Shown here: one piece after another, positions 51,941 through 63,066 of the stretch | How positions within the stretch are numbered: position 1 is the first letter of the stretch | How the letters are laid out: every line of letters begins with the position of its first letter | Assembly: GCF_901709675.1 (NCBI RefSeq) | Contig: NC_051099.1 | Coordinates: 7,068,001-7,132,000 of the forward strand | Length of the DNA stretch: 64,000 nucleotides | Source of the DNA: Syngnathus acus | Lineage: Eukaryota; Chordata; Actinopteri; Syngnathiformes; Syngnathidae | Direction: 5' to 3' | Translations under genes and position numbers: made by a program | The notes under the pieces: model-generated | Told to the model about the DNA's origin: nothing | Databases searched by the model: none | The model's input: only the letters and a program-made list of their open reading frames with translations

Positions 51941-53959
51941 ATGGAGACCTTAGTTCACGTCAACATGCCAAAGGAACTGTTTTGTGTCGCTTTGCTTTTC
52001 TTCTTCACATTCTCGTCCGCGCAAGAAAACTCGCAAGAGAAGAACGCTCAGTGTCACAACTACGCGGGAGGACACGTCTATCCTGGGGAGGCTTCCCGTG
52101 TGCCCGTTTCAGATCATTCCCTGCACCTCAGCCAGGCCAAAAGTGAGTCGATTAAGATGCGTGCGAGCTGTTTGCCTTTTCTCAAATCGTGCATTTGCAA
52201 CGCTTCATCGCAATGCCACCTTGCTGTTGTCAGGACAACAGAAATGCTAACATGCTGCATCCTCCTTTACTATCATTCAGGTTTTTTAAGATTAGTATGG
52301 TGGTAAATTGCACGTAGACATTAATGCCGGCTATGAAATGCTATGTGCTTTTTTAGGACACGTCATTCTTAAACGTTATGTTCCTCAAGCGTCCCCGCCC
52401 CCCGCACGACGGAGCCTGGCAAAGGAACACAAAGGGGTTGGACTAAACTCGCGCATCTGAAACGTGTCCTTTTTTAAACCCAACATACAGGTTATGTCTT
52501 CGCGGTGGGGCTGGGCAATACTGATTCCAAAACAAAAAAAGTTTTTTCAGTAAACAAATAACATAACATGCTGGTATAATTTTTTATAATTACTTTTCCC
52601 ACACGTAATTAAAGTAAAGACTACCTGTCTAATCTTGACTCATTAAAGTGTCTTTAACAAAAAGGTTATTACTATGATCTTTCAGTTTCAAAGCCTGCAC
52701 CACACTGGGAAGGAACAGCAGTCATCAATGGTGAATTCAAGGAGCTGAAGCTGTCAGACTACAGAGGCAAATACCTCGTCTTTTTCTTCTATCCCCTGGA
52801 CTTGTGAGTGACCGCAAACAAACGTCACGTTTTAATTATTTCACGGCTATAGCTGGAAAGCGACATAGCTCTACATTTGTCTTTTTCCCCTCCCCACCAG
52901 CACATTTGTCTGCCCAACCGAGATCATTGCCTTCAGTGATCGCGTGCATGAATTTCAGGCCATCAACACAGAGGTGGTTGCCTGCTCGGTGGACTCCCAG
53001 TTCACCCACCTTGCTTGGTAAACTGACATAAAATCATTATACCCACAATAGATTACTGGAATAGAATGATAGCAGTATGGTCTTGCATTCATAAGCCATA
53101 GCTCATGCTGTGAAGTTGTTTTGTCTTGAGGGAGAATGAAATACACTGTTTGTTTGGTGCTACTGTTAAAGTATAGAGAATAATTGTGCTCCCTTTGCCA
53201 GGATCAATACTGCCAGAAAGCAGGGAGGACTTGGACCAATGAAAATCCCTCTTTTGTCTGACCTCACACACCAGATTGCCAAAGACTACGGAGTCTACCT
53301 GGAGGATCAGGGCCATACGCTGAGGTACGATCGTAAAACCAGTCTCCATGTTTCTACCAATCACGCTACTCTGCTGTCATATCTCATTTGAAAGATGATG
53401 TGTTCAAAGGGGGCTCTTTATCATTGACGACAAAGGCGTCCTGAGGCAGATCACCATGAATGACCTTCCAGTTGGACGATCCGTGGATGAGACGCTTCGG
53501 CTGGTTCAAGCGTTCCAGTACACCGACAAACACGGAGAAGGTACTTAGGATTTCACTGAACCTACGAATGGAAAGACAACACGTGGAGCTTTAGTAATGA
53601 ACATGCAGACATTGAAATTTTAGCTGATCAGGAGATTCTTGCAGATTTTATCATCCAAGCCCTAACTGGAATGAAATTACTTTTTCAGTTTGTCCAGTAG
53701 GATGGAAACCAGGCAGTGACACAGTGAGTATGATGAGCATGCACGCTTGGGGCTGTGCCCAAGTTTAAACTTTCTCGGCTGATGCCCCACACCACCATTT
53801 TATAGATTTTTTTTCATATAACATACCCACCTGACATGCTTAAAATATTTCAATATCTTAAACCCAAATAATTTACTGTACCCTAATTTGACTTGCTCCT
53901 CTCTGCAGATCATTCCCGACCCTTCAGGCAAGCTGAAGTATTTTGATAAACTGAACTGA
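51941..53959 (+). CDS. prdx4: prdx4, endoplasmic-reticulum peroxiredoxin 4
   Basis: Typical 2-Cys peroxiredoxin of the secretory pathway that reduces peroxide and feeds oxidising equivalents to PDI. Seven exons close in phase (258 aa; human 271): 51941-52142, 52686-52803, 52901-53017, 53202-53324, 53410-53540, 53689-53723, 53909-53959. The N-terminal hydrophobic stretch ([16 protein letters not shown]) is the signal sequence that distinguishes PRDX4 from PRDX1/2. The PRDX4-specific linker is [18 protein letters not shown]. The peroxidatic Cys is C111 in FTFVCPTE and the resolving Cys is C232 in [10 protein letters not shown]. The extra N-terminal Cys in CHNYAGG allows inter-dimer disulfides. 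GGLGP and the C-terminal YF elements of the sulfinylation-sensitive type are present. The first ATG (51941) is chosen; a second ATG 8 codons on would also leave a signal peptide. Confidence 0.96.
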
Positions 53960-53980
53960 TGGAATGCATTTGACATTTCA

Positions 53981-53986
53981 AATAAA
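53981..53986 (+). promoter_or_regulatory. Candidate poly(A) signal of prdx4
   Basis: AATAAA 22 bases after the prdx4 stop codon. The 3' UTR would be only about 40 bases. Confidence 0.6.
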
Positions 53987-54195
53987 ATGTGTTTTGGTAA
54001 GACTGCTGTTTGGTAAACTCTTTGTAAAACTACAAATCTACTCGTGTTACCACTTTTAAACACTAGATGGCGCCCACTAACAGTTGAGTGACGAATGCAC
54101 AGGCATGCATGACTGTACCACCCAGTTGTCAACAGTTTCACCCGAAACTTGAAGAAAACGTTGTTTGTAAATATCAGAGTACCTGGACGAAACAC

Positions 54196-54300
54196 ACATT
54201 TGCAAAAAAAAACCATGCAAACTTCACACAGGAGCAGAGCCTGAGGAAAGATTCTAACCTGGAACCTCTTGACTGTGGCGGAAATGCTCACCTTGGCCAC
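54196..54300. repeat. Degraded fish LINE-tail remnant
   Basis: CCATGCAAACTTCACACAGG, then AACCTGGAACCTCTTGACTG, follow the order of the common fish retroposon tail ('catgcaaactccacacag ... aaccctcgacctcaggactgtg'). Confidence 0.6.
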
Positions 54301-54953
54301 ACCATGGACATATCAACTAATGACAAAACTCTAAAGGCTGAAATTAAAATATTTACTGCAAATGACTGCAGTATAAATCATCGATATAAAAGTCCACACA
54401 CATCTGTTCAAATCCTATGCTAATAAAAAAAAAATCTGGCCAATATAAGTCTGAGCAAAAAAAGAAATCACAAAAAGCCAACAAGAGCATTTGAAAAATA
54501 TTGTTTAGTATTAATGACAGGCAGTGTAAATGGAGTCAAGTGTGTGCTGACTCCCATTAAACATGACTGAATGTGATGGGTTAATCCTGAACATAACCAC
54601 GCCCAAGTTATGAGGTAATTCACACATATCTAATACACATGAACACAGTTGTTGTTTTTCCCAGCAATTTGTACAGTCTTGTTAATAGCGGAAGAAACGT
54701 TTTTGAATGTTTTAGTCCATCTTTAATCACAACAACCTGCCATTTGAACTCATTTGAATATCCACTCTAGTATAGTAAGGAGTGTTGTTCATTTAGCAAT
54801 CAATAAAAAAAATGAAATACAACAGATTTTGGGTTGTTAACGATATTTACAATAGCCATTGTTAGAAAAATGTATATATATGTTATCATGCGTTCTCTAA
54901 TCAATGCTTTACCGCAATATTACTGCAATACATGCTTGCTGCTTGGCCTTGTT

Positions 54954-55167
54954 GTTTCTATGTTGTACCACAGAAGAGAAAGGTTACGGCTGGGTCAGGC
55001 ATGACTCAGCTGACAACTCAGCAAGAAGAAGACATCTACCGAAACAATTCCTAGAAACTTGTTTCTATGTTGTACCACAGAAGAGAAAGGTTACGGCTGG
55101 GTCAGGCATGACTCAGCTGACAACTCAGCAAGAAGAAGACATCTACCGAAACAATTCCTAGAAACAG
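54954..55167. repeat. 107-bp tandem pair
   Basis: GTTTCTATGTTGTACCACAG starts at 54954 and 55061. The copies are nearly identical over 107 bases, including TGACTCAGCTGACAACTCAG. The low divergence suggests a recent duplication. Confidence 0.92.
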
Positions 55168-55540
55168 ACAATTCCGAGAAACAACACGCCTCACCGTTGC
55201 CTCACACTCTCGATGGAACGACAAGCAAACATCACGTTTCCTGTTTTTATTGAAGAGACAAAGAGTGGTTGCTGATCGCTTAAATTCTTCTTCCTATATT
55301 GCCATATAAGTGCGCCTTTTTTGCTTACGAGGCAAAGCCCACATGCTTTCCCTCTTCCCTTTAGGGGCTTTTGTCTCACACTGTGGGTAGGGCAAATCCA
55401 AATAAAAAGAGCAGGAGTGCATACAGATATTTAGTGTAGTGAGATTGTTGTAAGCTATCTGTTCTGCACTCCTCGCGAGAAAAGAATTAATATTCGGTCT
55501 CACTTGTGATTTGTCTGCTGATACTTTTCTCTTAACAGTT
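54961..55540 (+). mobile_element. Possible solo LTR, low certainty
   Basis: Starts TGTTGTACC and could end TTAACA. Inside it has a TATA-like ATATAAGTGCG (near 55302), AATAAA near 55402 and a T-rich 3' part, the order expected of an LTR promoter and poly(A) site. No matching target-site duplication was found at the ends I chose, and no internal retroelement genes are present. The 107-bp tandem pair would lie in its 5' part. Confidence 0.35.
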
Positions 55541-55755
55541 ACATAACAAACGAAATATGAAACATAACATAAAATCTTTAACTTTTATGGAATATATATG
55601 GTAGAATCTGTTGACTGTCAACTGTCAAAAACTGTCAAATCGCTTGGAAATTTTCCAGGTCTGATTAATGTTTACCTTCAGGGACGTTATGGTGTGATAT
55701 AGTCATCACTCCAAAGATAAAGCTCATCCACAACAGGATGTCACGAGCACCTTGT

Positions 55756-55765
55756 CCATATATGG
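55756..55765. promoter_or_regulatory. Perfect CArG box upstream of sat1
   Basis: CCATATATGG fits the serum-response-factor consensus CC(A/T)6GG exactly. It lies 206-215 bases before the sat1 start codon and about 30 bases before a TATA-like ACATATAGA. Function is inferred. Confidence 0.45.
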
Positions 55766-55970
55766 ACTGTTGTTTTTTTCCTTTTCCAGAGCCTACATAT
55801 AGAGCCAGTGAAGTATGTGAAGCAAACGCAGCCAAAAGCCATTCAGTCTATGCAGCTTGGTCTAATTCATCGGGGGGGTCAACTCCTGAGGAGCGGATGA
55901 AGAAACAAATTTTGCTTATATTCACATTCAGAGGGATAGTGAGCAAAGGCAAAAAGGGGAAAAAAAGAAA

Positions 55971-56886
55971 ATGGCCAATTTCATATTAAGGACGGCCCAA
56001 CCAAAGGATGTATGTGATATCTTGCGACTCATAAAGGTAAGCTCATTATAGCACTTGAGAGTGGTGGCAGTTTAAACATTAGCATTTATTCTATTTGTCC
56101 TGTAGGAACTTGCAAAATTTGAGGAGATGGAGGAACAGGTCATCCTAACCGAGAAAGGTCATTATCTGAATGTGTTAATATCAGTAATTATATTTAATTT
56201 ATACAAATGACACAATAAAGTCAGCATTCGTCTTGTAGAGCTACTTGAAGATGGTTTTGGAGATCATCCCTTCTACCACTGCTTGGTGGCTGAGGTGCCA
56301 ACAGAAACGAAAACAGCGGAAGGTATGAGCAATAAACTGATTTAACGAGATGGACTGAAATAATATATTTTCGATCATCCACTAGGGTACACTGTAATCG
56401 CCTTCGCCATGTACTACTTCACCTACGACCCTTGGATTGGAAAGCTGCTGTACCTGGAGGACTTTTATGTTATGCCAGAGTTTCAGGGTAAACATTGTAA
56501 ATTAAGGGTGTTAATCATGTACAGGATAGATTGCATAATGTGTAAATCCTCACTGTCTGTTTATGACATGTCATCATTTCAATCTTTGGCCAGGGTTTGG
56601 CATCGGCTCACAGATTCTGAAGGTCTTGAGTGAGGTAAAGTCAAAGCTACTGTCAACAAATGTCTTCAATATCTTGCGTGGCCTCTTTTTGTCTTCATGT
56701 CATATGTTCTCGTCACAGACGGCAGTGAGGACTCGATGCAGCAGCATGCACTTCATTGTAGCAGAAAACAACACCAAATCTATTGAATTCTACAAGAGAA
56801 GGGGGGCGGCTGACCTTTCATCCGAGGAAGGCTGGCGCCTGTTTGCCATTGACAAGGAGGAGCTGTTGAAAATGAACACAAAATAA
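55971..56886 (+). CDS. sat1: sat1, spermidine/spermine N1-acetyltransferase
   Basis: GNAT-family cytosolic enzyme that acetylates spermidine and spermine, starting polyamine catabolism. Six exons close in phase (170 aa; human 171): 55971-56036, 56106-56157, 56239-56322, 56386-56487, 56594-56634, 56719-56886. Landmarks: [57 protein letters not shown], the acetyl-CoA loop [23 protein letters not shown], and [19 protein letters not shown]. All introns are very short (63-106 bp). The stop codon lies inside an AATAAA hexamer (56882-56887), and a second AATAAA is at 57003-57008. SAT2 is less likely because the C-terminal half follows SAT1. Fish often have two sat1 genes; which copy this is cannot be told here. 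Confidence 0.95.
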
Positions 56887-57687
56887 AACACTTAATCCAC
56901 CTCAATTTTCTATGAGCAGACTTGATAACTACATGTACCGTGTTAGGCCTGCTATTACGTTTATTTTTTTGGAACATCAAAGTAAATGACAAAACAAATA
57001 CAAATAAAACAAACAGAGGAAAGTGAATCCATTGCATTTAATTGAAAGTTTACATTAAACTGTATTATAAAACAGTAATTCAACAAATATAATGTAAATC
57101 TTGTGACGCATTGAGGGTTTTATTCAAACGCATTCCTAGATTCGATTTCGAGGCACATTTCTGATAGACTGCACTATTACACTGGAGTAATTAAAAAAAA
57201 AAAAATAAATTATATACTATTAAAATAAAATATTTGACAAGAATTTCAATTCATGTGTGTTTGTTTTATGTAAAACATCCACTATACTAATTCTAATATT
57301 TATCCCAAAGTGAGGTGGACCCAAAATGCATGATTTTATAATATTGTCTGAAAGGAATCACCATTTAGTTGTGTCATTATAAATGTTCGTGTTGTAAGAA
57401 AGGCAACAATTGTTGAGAACAGAGGTACAATGTCCACCTGCTGCCATTCATGCAATAAATTTGTTATGGTTTAAGTAAATGTGTGCTTCAATTTAGACAA
57501 GATTAAGACTTTATATCATATTTGAGATTCTTTCGAAGACAGTAGTAATTTCTGTTGTTTGCAGTTTGTTTACGATTAGTGTGGGCGCCCTCCAGGGGTA
57601 CGTGAGAGAATAACAGCCTTGTTTCGAAGGGGAACACTTGGGTCTGCTAGTAGCAGACTCGCCTGACCATTAGGTATCGTATTGGTA

Positions 57688-57743
57688 TGGCCACAAACTG
57701 AGCATGAAAAAGGTTTCTCGCCAGTGTGGGTTCTTGTGTGCTC
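57688..57743 (-). pseudogene. Fragment of a C2H2 zinc-finger gene
   Basis: On the minus strand it reads HTRTHTGEKPFSCSVCG, identical in style to the fingers of the gene at 59796-61981. Homology stops after the second Cys, in front of the long repeat. It is too short to encode a finger and probably remains from a duplicated neighbouring zinc-finger locus. Confidence 0.8.
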
Positions 57744-57757
57744 GTTTTATTCAGAAT

Positions 57758-58078
57758 TAGGAAAAGGCTAAGACACCGAAACAAAATTTAGACCTACACA
57801 GGTTGGTTGAGTTCAATCACAATTCTTGTTAAGAAAGCTCTGTTTTCAGGAAAGTACAATACAGCACTCGGCCTTTCGTACGACCATGCTCAAGTGCAGA
57901 AAGTCTCCATTCAGAAAAGGCAACGTTCAAGGTTGGGTGCTGGTTCGGTGAGAGCTGGTTCCGTGGGGGTGAGTGCTGATTATGGACGATTCGGTGTGTG
58001 GGGGGGCTGTTGTTATCCATCCCGTCTTTTGGCCTTGGCGATCACCTTTGGTCAGGTTCTTGGTTGTTTTCTCCAAGT
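57758..58078. repeat. Long direct repeat, copy A
   Basis: Nearly identical to 63583-64000 from TAGGAAAAGGCTA through TTTTCTCCAAGT. It lacks an internal segment of about 100 bases present in copy B. The homology may run further right but copy B is cut by the window end. Confidence 0.92.
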
Positions 58079-59461
58079 GTCCTTCCTGTAAACCATTCTT
58101 GCACACACATCCAGTCGCACACCACCCATTCATCATTCTTTCAATTTGGTCATTTTGTACAGAATTATGTGAGCTTTTGGTTGTGACATCATCCCTTTAT
58201 TAATGTTCCCTGACTATCCAAAGTTTGTACTCACCACTTACCATGTTTTCGTTTGTTTGTTCTTTTCATAATCCATGTACTTGCTTACGTCATCCTATTC
58301 TTAGTTTAATCATGCTTCCAACCATATCTTTGTTAGGCAAAATATTTCCCTCTGTCAAGAACGTTCAGTAGTAATCGAAAACTGGCGTCTAGCATTAGTC
58401 AAAACATAAGATATAATCAAGTACTGAACATTTTTAGACGACTTTGGCAGTGTCTGTGATTTTGAAAAATCATCAGGCATGCATTAAACAGTTCCTTAAG
58501 GGTCATTAAGCTATTCAGGCAATATATCAAAAAACATTTGTTATTTCAAAGTGCTCAGAAATATATATCAGATCATAAGGTTATAAAAACCTTTGTCATT
58601 ACCACCTATCAAAAATGTTATGTTAGTTATGTCTTCTTTATTGATTTGGTGTGTAGGTATAATTATATGCTTAAAATGTTTCTTTTATTGATTTAATATG
58701 TGAATACACTTGTCTGCTTATGTATTTTATTCAATGAGGTTTGAGCATATCTGTTTTTGTAGCTAGGCAGGACTTTTTGTATTTCCACCCCATTCCTTCA
58801 CCTTACTTGTGTCGTAAAATGTTGGGAATTACTAACATCTCATGGACTTCCATTTCTTAAAGTGTATCACATGACGCGTGTCATCATTCGTCAACGTTTA
58901 ATATCTACACAATTCCATATGATTCGATATTTCACATGATTTCACATTGTTCAATGTCATTCTGTACAATTCACTCATTTTATTTCATGATTACAAGGCA
59001 TTCCACACGCTTTCATATTTTCTCATTCAGCTTTTCTACACAAATTGCTTCATCTATTTTCTCTGCAAAATGAAAAGAATTGACCTCACTTTTGGAGGAG
59101 AGTTTAAATATTGTGCAGCTCAACTTTCTATTCCTCCCTGTAGTTGTCTCAATTCGCTTCAGATATGGTGTGGTGATTGGTTAGTTTTTTCCGTTGCAGA
59201 GAGCAGGGCTGAATCGCAACACAAGCGCAAGGGGGGGGGTGTTTCTTTTGACCTCTGATTTGACAAATATGGGGGGCAAAAAAATTAACATAAACATCAA
59301 AAGCTGAACAAAACTAAACCTTGAACATTAATAGAAACAAAGCAAATTTCCCTGAATATGAATTAAAACTAATTACAGCTAAAATCCACAACTAAAACCA
59401 AAATAAACAAACTATAATGAAAACTACAAAACTATTATCATCCCAAGGCCAGTTGACTATA

Positions 59462-59790
59462 CAGTAATCCCTCGTTTATCGCAGATAATTGGTTAAAAAA
59501 AACACCTGCGATAAGTGAAATCCGCGAAGTACGGTCACCAACCAGAAGTACTGGGCAGGCTAACAAGTTAGCAGAAAGATACTAACTCACGATCATTCTA
59601 ACACACGAAAAAAGACTTCTAAAGGAATGTAAACGAACATTTGGAGCAATACTACATTGTCCTAAAGGTTAGACGTGTTTCCTTAATTTTGAAGTTTTAT
59701 TTTGACTATTAAATGTTTTTTAAGTTGGAAAAAAAATCTGCGATGTAGTGAAGCCCCGATAAACAAAAAGCGAAGTAGCGAGGGATCACC
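59462..59790. mobile_element. Pogo/Tigger-like MITE ending 5 bases from the znf stop codon
   Basis: The left end CAGTAATCCCTCG and right end CGAGGGATCACCT are imperfect inverted repeats. Inner parts (TATCGCAGATAATTGG, GATAAGTGAAATCCGCGAAG versus GCGATGTAGTGAAG) match the common fish 'ccctcgtttatcgcgg' family. The left end follows TA. No transposase coding remains. Confidence 0.8.
59696..59701 (-). promoter_or_regulatory. Candidate poly(A) signal of the zinc-finger gene, inside the MITE
   Basis: AATAAA on the minus strand about 95 bases after the stop codon of the zinc-finger gene. The hexamer lies within the transposon. Confidence 0.5.
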
Positions 59791-59795
59791 TCAAT

Positions 59796-61981
59796 TCACT
59801 CGGAATTCTCAATGGAGACTCTTTGGCAAGTGACTGAGCAGGCAACAGGGTTCTCGCTAGTGTGGATTCTTGAGTGCTTTTTTAAGTTTCCCTTCGCTGA
59901 AAATCTTAGGCCACAAACTGAGCATGAAAAAGGTTTCTCGCCAGTGTGGAGTTTTGTGTGCCTTTTTAAGTTTCCCTTGACAGAGAATTTTTGGCCACAA
60001 ACTGAGCATGAAAAAGGTTTCTCACCAGTGTGGGTTCTTGTATGACTTTTTAAGGTTCCCTTGTGAGAGAAGTTTTGGCCACAAACTGAGCATGAAAAAG
60101 GTTTCTCGCCAGTGTGGATTCTTGTGTGTATTGTCAAATTGTTCTTCTGAGAGAATTTTCGGCCACAAACTGAGCATGAAAAAGGTTTCTCGCCAGTGTG
60201 GATTCTTGTGTGCTTTTTTAAGTGTCCCCCATCAGAGAATTTTTGGCCACAAACTGAGCATGAAAAAGGTGTCTCGCCAGTGTGGATTCTTGTGTGCGTT
60301 TTTAAATGGTTCTTCTGAGAGAATTTCTGGCCACAAACTGAGCATGAAAAAGGTTTCTCGCCAGTGTGGATTCTTGTATGACGTTTAAATGTTACCGGCT
60401 CAGAGAATTTCTGGCCACAAACTGAGCATGAATACGGTTTCTCACCAGTGTGGATTCTTGTGTGCATTGTTAACCTTCGCTTCTGAGAGAATTTTTGGCC
60501 ACAAACTGAGCATGAAAAAGGTGTCTCGCCAGTGTGGATTCTTGTGTGCCTTTTTAAATGGTTCTTCTGAGAGAATTTTCGGCCACAAACTGAGCATGAA
60601 AAAGGTTTCTCGCCAGTGTGGATTCTTGTATGACGTTTAAATGTTACCGGCTCAGAGAATTTCTGGCCACAAACTGAGCATGTATACGGTTTCTCACCAG
60701 TGTGGATTCTTGTGTGCATTGTTAACCTTCGCTTCTGAGAGAATTTTTGGCCACAAACTGAGCATGAAAACGGTTTCTCGCCAGTGTGGATTCTTGTATG
60801 ACTTTTTAAGTTTCTCTTGTCAGAGAATTTTCGGCCACAAACTGAGCATGAAAAAGGTTTCTCGCCAGTGTGGATTCTTGTATGACGTTTAAATGTTACC
60901 GGCTCAGAGAATTTCTGGCCACAAACTGAGCATGAATACGGTTTCTCACCAGTGTGGATTCTTGTGTGCATTGTTAACCTTCGCTTCTGAGAGAATTTTT
61001 GGCCACAAACTGAGCATGAAAACGGTTTCTCGCCAGTGTGGATTCTTGTATGACTTTTTAAGTTTCTCTTGTCAGAGAATTTCTGGCCACAAACTGAGCA
61101 TGAAAAAGGTTTCTCGCCAGTGTGGATTCTTGTATGACTTAAGTTTCCCTTGTCAGAGAATATTTGGCCACAAACTGAGCATGAAAAAGGTTTCTCACCA
61201 GTGTGGATTCTTGTGTGCCTTTTTAATTGTTCCCTCCAAGAGAATTTTTGGCCACAATCTAAGCAGGAAAGGTTTTTCTTTCTTGTGTGCATTCTCCTGT
61301 TGGTTTGAGACTCATCATCAGCATCAGCAGGAACATGTGATGACATGCCATCACTATCTGATGGTGGAGCTGCTTGTGATCCTCCACAGTGGTCTCCATC
61401 ACATTGACTTGAGCTGCAGCTTGGAGGCCCTGCCCCTTTGCTCACCTCATGTTGACCCTCATCTAGACTCGTCACAGGAACGCCAGTCCATGGCATCTTG
61501 CAGGTATCCTCCTCCTTTTTAATGTCGCAGGAGTCTTCTCCCTCCTCTTTATTCCAAGGCCGCTCCGGCTCTTCCTCCTCTTTTATGGTGCAAAGAAACT
61601 TCTGCTCCATTTTTTCATTGAAGTGATGGACCTCTTTGCCCACATCTTCCTCTTTAATGTGAGTGCGATCTGGCTCCTGCTGCTTAGGACGAATAGCTTC
61701 ATTGATGTCTGCAAAAAAAGACAAACACACATTGAGAATGGAATTTACAGTTGAAGAGAAACTGGCAAAACTTACACAAGGACTTCCTCAATCTGCCTAT
61801 CACACATGATTTTGATAGAATTTTACTAAAAAGAGACACTGGAAGAGGATTCATAATAGAAAATAAACGTGTCCTAACCTGCTCTGCGCAAAACAACATA
61901 CGGCTGCAGCCGAAGATCTTCCAGTTGTCGACGACTACAGTCCTTTTCCTCCACGTACTTTGCTGTGGTCCTTGCAGACAT
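59796..61981 (-). CDS. C2H2 zinc-finger protein, 17 fingers, teleost type
   Basis: Probable DNA-binding transcription regulator. Two coding exons: 61981-61879 (ATG, MSARTTAKYVEEKDCSRR) and 61708-59796, 671 aa in total. The first exon is the leader typical of fish zinc-finger clusters (xARTTAKYEEE type). The acidic linker has three sumoylation-type motifs (IKEED, IKEEE, IKKEE). Seventeen fingers follow with TGEKP linkers. Finger 2 has one residue fewer between Cys and His (X11 instead of X12) and two linkers read TGETP. After finger 17 a degenerate unit (ACSVTCQRVS) lacks the His pair. A three-finger block (QKRRLTM, EPVTFKR, then a variable finger) is repeated three times in tandem, 252 bp each. 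A noncoding exon with a donor at 62557 is likely upstream. The specific orthologue cannot be named. Confidence 0.9.
60389..61144 (-). repeat. Three tandem 252-bp three-finger units in the zinc-finger exon
   Basis: Units of 84 codons start at about 60389, 60641 and 60893 and are almost identical, with differences concentrated in the third finger of each unit. Confidence 0.9.
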
Positions 61982-63066
61982 TTTCACACTGCAGCCACTG
62001 TCAGGTCTAAGTAGGAACAGACATTAAGTCACAACGACATAAAGAGGAGAAGACAACCAGTATTGTTTTACTCGCGAGTAAAATGGTTGAATATCAATTT
62101 CAACTCGTGTTGTTTACAACGTGAACTTCATGCGACCCAATACCCTAAACGACATTTCATGTCGATCGGTCCCGTTTTTGCAAACGTGGTTACGCGTTAT
62201 CATTTGATAGAGTGCATGAAGGCATTGAGATTTAAAATCGGCGGCATGCCTGCTTGCCTGCAACCATCACTGCTAATCAGTATTACGCATGGTCCAGACA
62301 AGAACCAGCATGTAATGATGGCTCATTTGAGATCCAACATTCGTCGAGGACGCTGCTCAGAGTAGCCTTTCCAGCTCCTCGACAATAGACGGTTGTAAGT
62401 CAACAATAATGCCAATATTCCAGCTAAATATCATAAAGTTAGCACTGTGGTAGCTACCATGCTAAAAGCAGCGGGACGTACTTCTGTACTGTGACCAGGC
62501 AGTACTACAAATAAAAGGTGCTAACATGATAACTTAGGTCAATCGCGGTAACTTACCTCTTTCGTCGATGCAGTTGTAGTGTAGCGAATGTTACTGATTC
62601 ACCACGTAAGTTGCGTGTTTATCCGATGTACGTCTTGATGACGTAATTTGAGTGAGGTCTCGGCGCTCTCTAGCGGAATACCGTGGGACGTTTTTATGTT
62701 GTTCGGCAAACAAACTAACATTGCGTGCAAAACAAAAAAACCCATCTTATGCACGTTCTCAAAAAAACAATTCGAATATATTTTAATAGCATACTAGCGT
62801 GGGTTGGTCGTGTGTGTTGTCTAACACTCGTGTTCACTCGCCAGAAAGCTTTCAGCAGCTTGTGCGTCATTGATGCCAGATGAAGCCTTGAAGCTTTCCA
62901 TCCACGTGCTTCACAAAAAAGTTAAGCTTATGAGGTTTCATACGCACACTGGTGGCCAAAGCCTTCATTGTCAAAACTAGGTCTGGTATTTGATCTGTTT
63001 CATTATTTTGAGGTTAATGCCGTGGTATCAAATAAAGTAATGATATGCTGTTTATGATAATTACCT
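61982..63066. other. 5' region of the zinc-finger gene and upstream spacer
   Basis: Contains the acceptor just before the ATG, a probable noncoding first exon (about 62557-62620, donor GAG then GTAAGT) and a CpG-containing promoter. No other gene was recognised; the plus frame at 62063-62365 is taken as chance. Confidence 0.5.

Larger units (their letters stand above)
53960..55970. other. Spacer between prdx4 and sat1 with repeat remnants
   Basis: Contains the prdx4 poly(A) signal, a LINE-tail remnant at 54196-54300, a 107-bp tandem pair with LTR-like sequence (54954-55540), and the sat1 promoter side with a CArg-type box. The plus frame 54904-55161 is produced by the tandem repeat and is not taken as a gene. 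Confidence 0.5.
56887..59461. other. Spacer between sat1 and the zinc-finger gene
   Basis: AT-rich. Contains a zinc-finger gene relic at 57688-57743, one copy of a long repeat at 57758-58078, and no recognisable gene from 58080 to 59461. Confidence 0.5.

Noticed and set aside
54954-55167. Possible CRISPR-like array
   Set aside because: Only two units of 107 bp without short repeats or spacers, in a eukaryotic context.
54904-55253. Repeat-bearing frames reading CCTTEEKGYGWVRHDSADNS twice
   Set aside because: Product of the 107-bp tandem pair; the repeat length is not a multiple of three so the frame changes between copies.
60008-61522. Long plus-strand frames with repeated QCGFLC-type units
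   Set aside because: Antisense shadow of the tandem zinc fingers on the minus strand.
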